Below the pieces are notes generated by a model. The model saw nothing but the letters and a program-made list of their open reading frames with translations, did no database searches and was not told where the DNA came from. This document shows, one piece after another, positions 59,234 to 59,937 of a stretch of 59,937 nt of DNA; position 1 is the stretch's first letter, and each line of letters opens with the position of its first letter. A program made the translations under genes and the position numbers. The DNA lies in NCBI GenBank assembly GCA_003167255.1, contig PMTR01000018.1, positions 1 to 59,937 on the forward strand, in the 5' to 3' direction. The DNA is from Bryobacterales bacterium. Lineage in GTDB: Bacteria; Acidobacteriota; Terriglobia; Bryobacterales; Bryobacteraceae.

Positions 59234-59937
59234 TTACGCCGGGAAGAGATTCGTCATCCACGCAGTCCAGGCGGACTGGTCGCGCGCCACGACGGCCGCT
59301 GCCGTGTCGCCGTAGAGATAGAAGCTCACTGTGACGAATGCTTTCTCGCCGGCGGGGCACGCGGTGGCAAACACCGCACCCGGAGCGGGCAGATCGACGC
59401 GTAACAGCGTGTGTGGATTCCCGGCAGCATTGACTGACTCCACGATGCCGCTCAATGGAGGGGCACCGTCGCCCGCATCGCGCCGCTCGCCCGGCACTGC
59501 CCCCGCGAGATTCAGGGCAACCGCGAGCTTCTCCCATGCGCCCGAGGCCGCCGGCATCGCTAAGAGTTGGATTTGCGAACTCGGCTGGCCGGCGAAGTGC
59601 TCCAGATACAGCCGCAGAATGTGGAAGAATGAGGGCCAGCCGGATTCGACACCGGTCAGTTGATTGTCCCAATCATCGGTTTCGGCGAAAAGGCTGTGCA
59701 CCACGCGCACTATGCATGTGCCACCGCCGCGGGCCTCCACAGTCCATTCGGTGGCCACAGTGGGCGCGTTCGGCCCCCAGGAATCTTCCTTCACGAAGCG
59801 ATGCGGCGCGTCCCATTCGGTGATGGTGGCGTCGGAGTCCATGCCCCCTCCGAAGTGGTGAGTGACGGTGCCGCCGAGGCGGCCATCGACCTCGGTGGGC
59901 ACAAACCATGCGCTCACGCCCGGACCGGTGGCGATTG
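59234..59937 (-). CDS. SRPBCC/AHSA1-type protein, N-terminus off the window
   Basis: The C-terminal part of a protein of about 235 visible residues, still open at the window edge (frame reads IATGPGVSAWFVPTEVDG). The AHSA1/SRPBCC fold is seen in TITEWDAPHRFVKEDSW and WTVEARGGGTCIVRVVHSLF. A second half (VNAAGNPHTLLRVDLPAPG) is an additional, less conserved domain. Such proteins bind hydrophobic ligands or stimulate partners; the function here is unknown. A GTG at 59917 could be misread as the start, but the conserved family sequence continues upstream of it. Confidence 0.75.
   Translation of the reverse strand, partial: IATGPGVSAWFVPTEVDGRLGGTVTHHFGGGMDSDATITEWDAPHRFVKEDSWGPNAPTVATEWTVEARGGGTCIVRVVHSLFAETDDWDNQLTGVESGWPSFFHILRLYLEHFAGQPSSQIQLLAMPAASGAWEKLAVALNLAGAVPGERRDAGDGAPPLSGIVESVNAAGNPHTLLRVDLPAPGAVFATACPAGEKAFVTVSFYLYGDTAAAVVARDQSAWTAWMTNLFPA

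Noticed and set aside
1-59937. tRNA, rRNA or riboswitch genes
   Set aside because: I saw no cloverleaf with CCA-type ends and no recognisable riboswitch core in the longer intergenic regions. A covariance-model scan would be decisive.

Overview
The window looks like a stretch of chromosome from an acidobacterium of the Solibacter/Bryobacter group. The strongest hints are a secreted beta-propeller protein ending in a Solibacter-type C-terminal domain (TIGR03437-like, 40.8-43.0 kb), a member of the soil-bacterial TIGR03435 family (22.1-23.0 kb), a large secreted protein built of carboxypeptidase-regulatory-like domains (9.3-11.1 kb), a PEP-CTERM protein, a hopanoid-associated glycosyltransferase and generally high GC. 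This placement is inference from protein families. No rRNA, tRNA, CRISPR array or intact transposase was seen.

Layout. 0-1.4 kb: two toxin-antitoxin (TA) modules, the second with a frameshifted toxin. 1.5-11.8 kb: envelope genes (lytic transglycosylase, DinB-like protein, Kir-type potassium channel, PEP-CTERM protein, HpnB, secreted beta-sandwich protein), a lysine-rich DNA-binding-like protein and DUF488. 11.8-18.2 kb: a MarR regulator with a YceI protein, DUF4159, and an RND adaptor/pump pair. 18.5-21.8 kb: a glycoside hydrolase family 2 enzyme with a secreted companion. 22.1-24.7 kb: an AT-richer cassette with AraC regulator, membrane-anchored redoxin, small Cys-rich secreted peptide and TIGR03435 protein. 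24.9-47.3 kb: mostly housekeeping genes (dxs, lipA, an ECF sigma/anti-sigma pair, rsmA, a FadN/FadA-like beta-oxidation pair, a flippase-like protein, ilvE, topA, dprA, cca, an APC permease). 47.5-51.2 kb: a sugar-related group (Gfo/Idh/MocA oxidoreductase, GH27 alpha-galactosidase, lactonase). 51.2-55.4 kb: a candidate small RNA and a three-subunit periplasmic molybdenum hydroxylase operon with an extra 69-aa Cys-rich protein. 55.4-59.9 kb: accessory DNA with short repeats, a coiled-coil membrane protein, three TA modules and the end of an SRPBCC gene.

The regulatory DNA is unusually readable. The marR gene has a near-perfect sigma70 promoter placed so close to its GTG that the mRNA should be leaderless, and its palindrome recurs in front of yceI. 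The ECF sigma gene has an ECF-type promoter, suggesting autoregulation. Several TA modules carry palindromes in their promoters. A consensus promoter, a palindrome over the start site and an intrinsic terminator define a candidate RNA of about 85 nt at 51.3 kb.

The intergenic regions carry several families of inverted repeats. They include paired arms between convergent genes, a 21-bp inverted repeat seen at several loci, a 65-nt palindromic element present twice 40 kb apart, and 26-bp direct repeats bracketing a higBA module that truncates a neighbouring toxin-like sequence.
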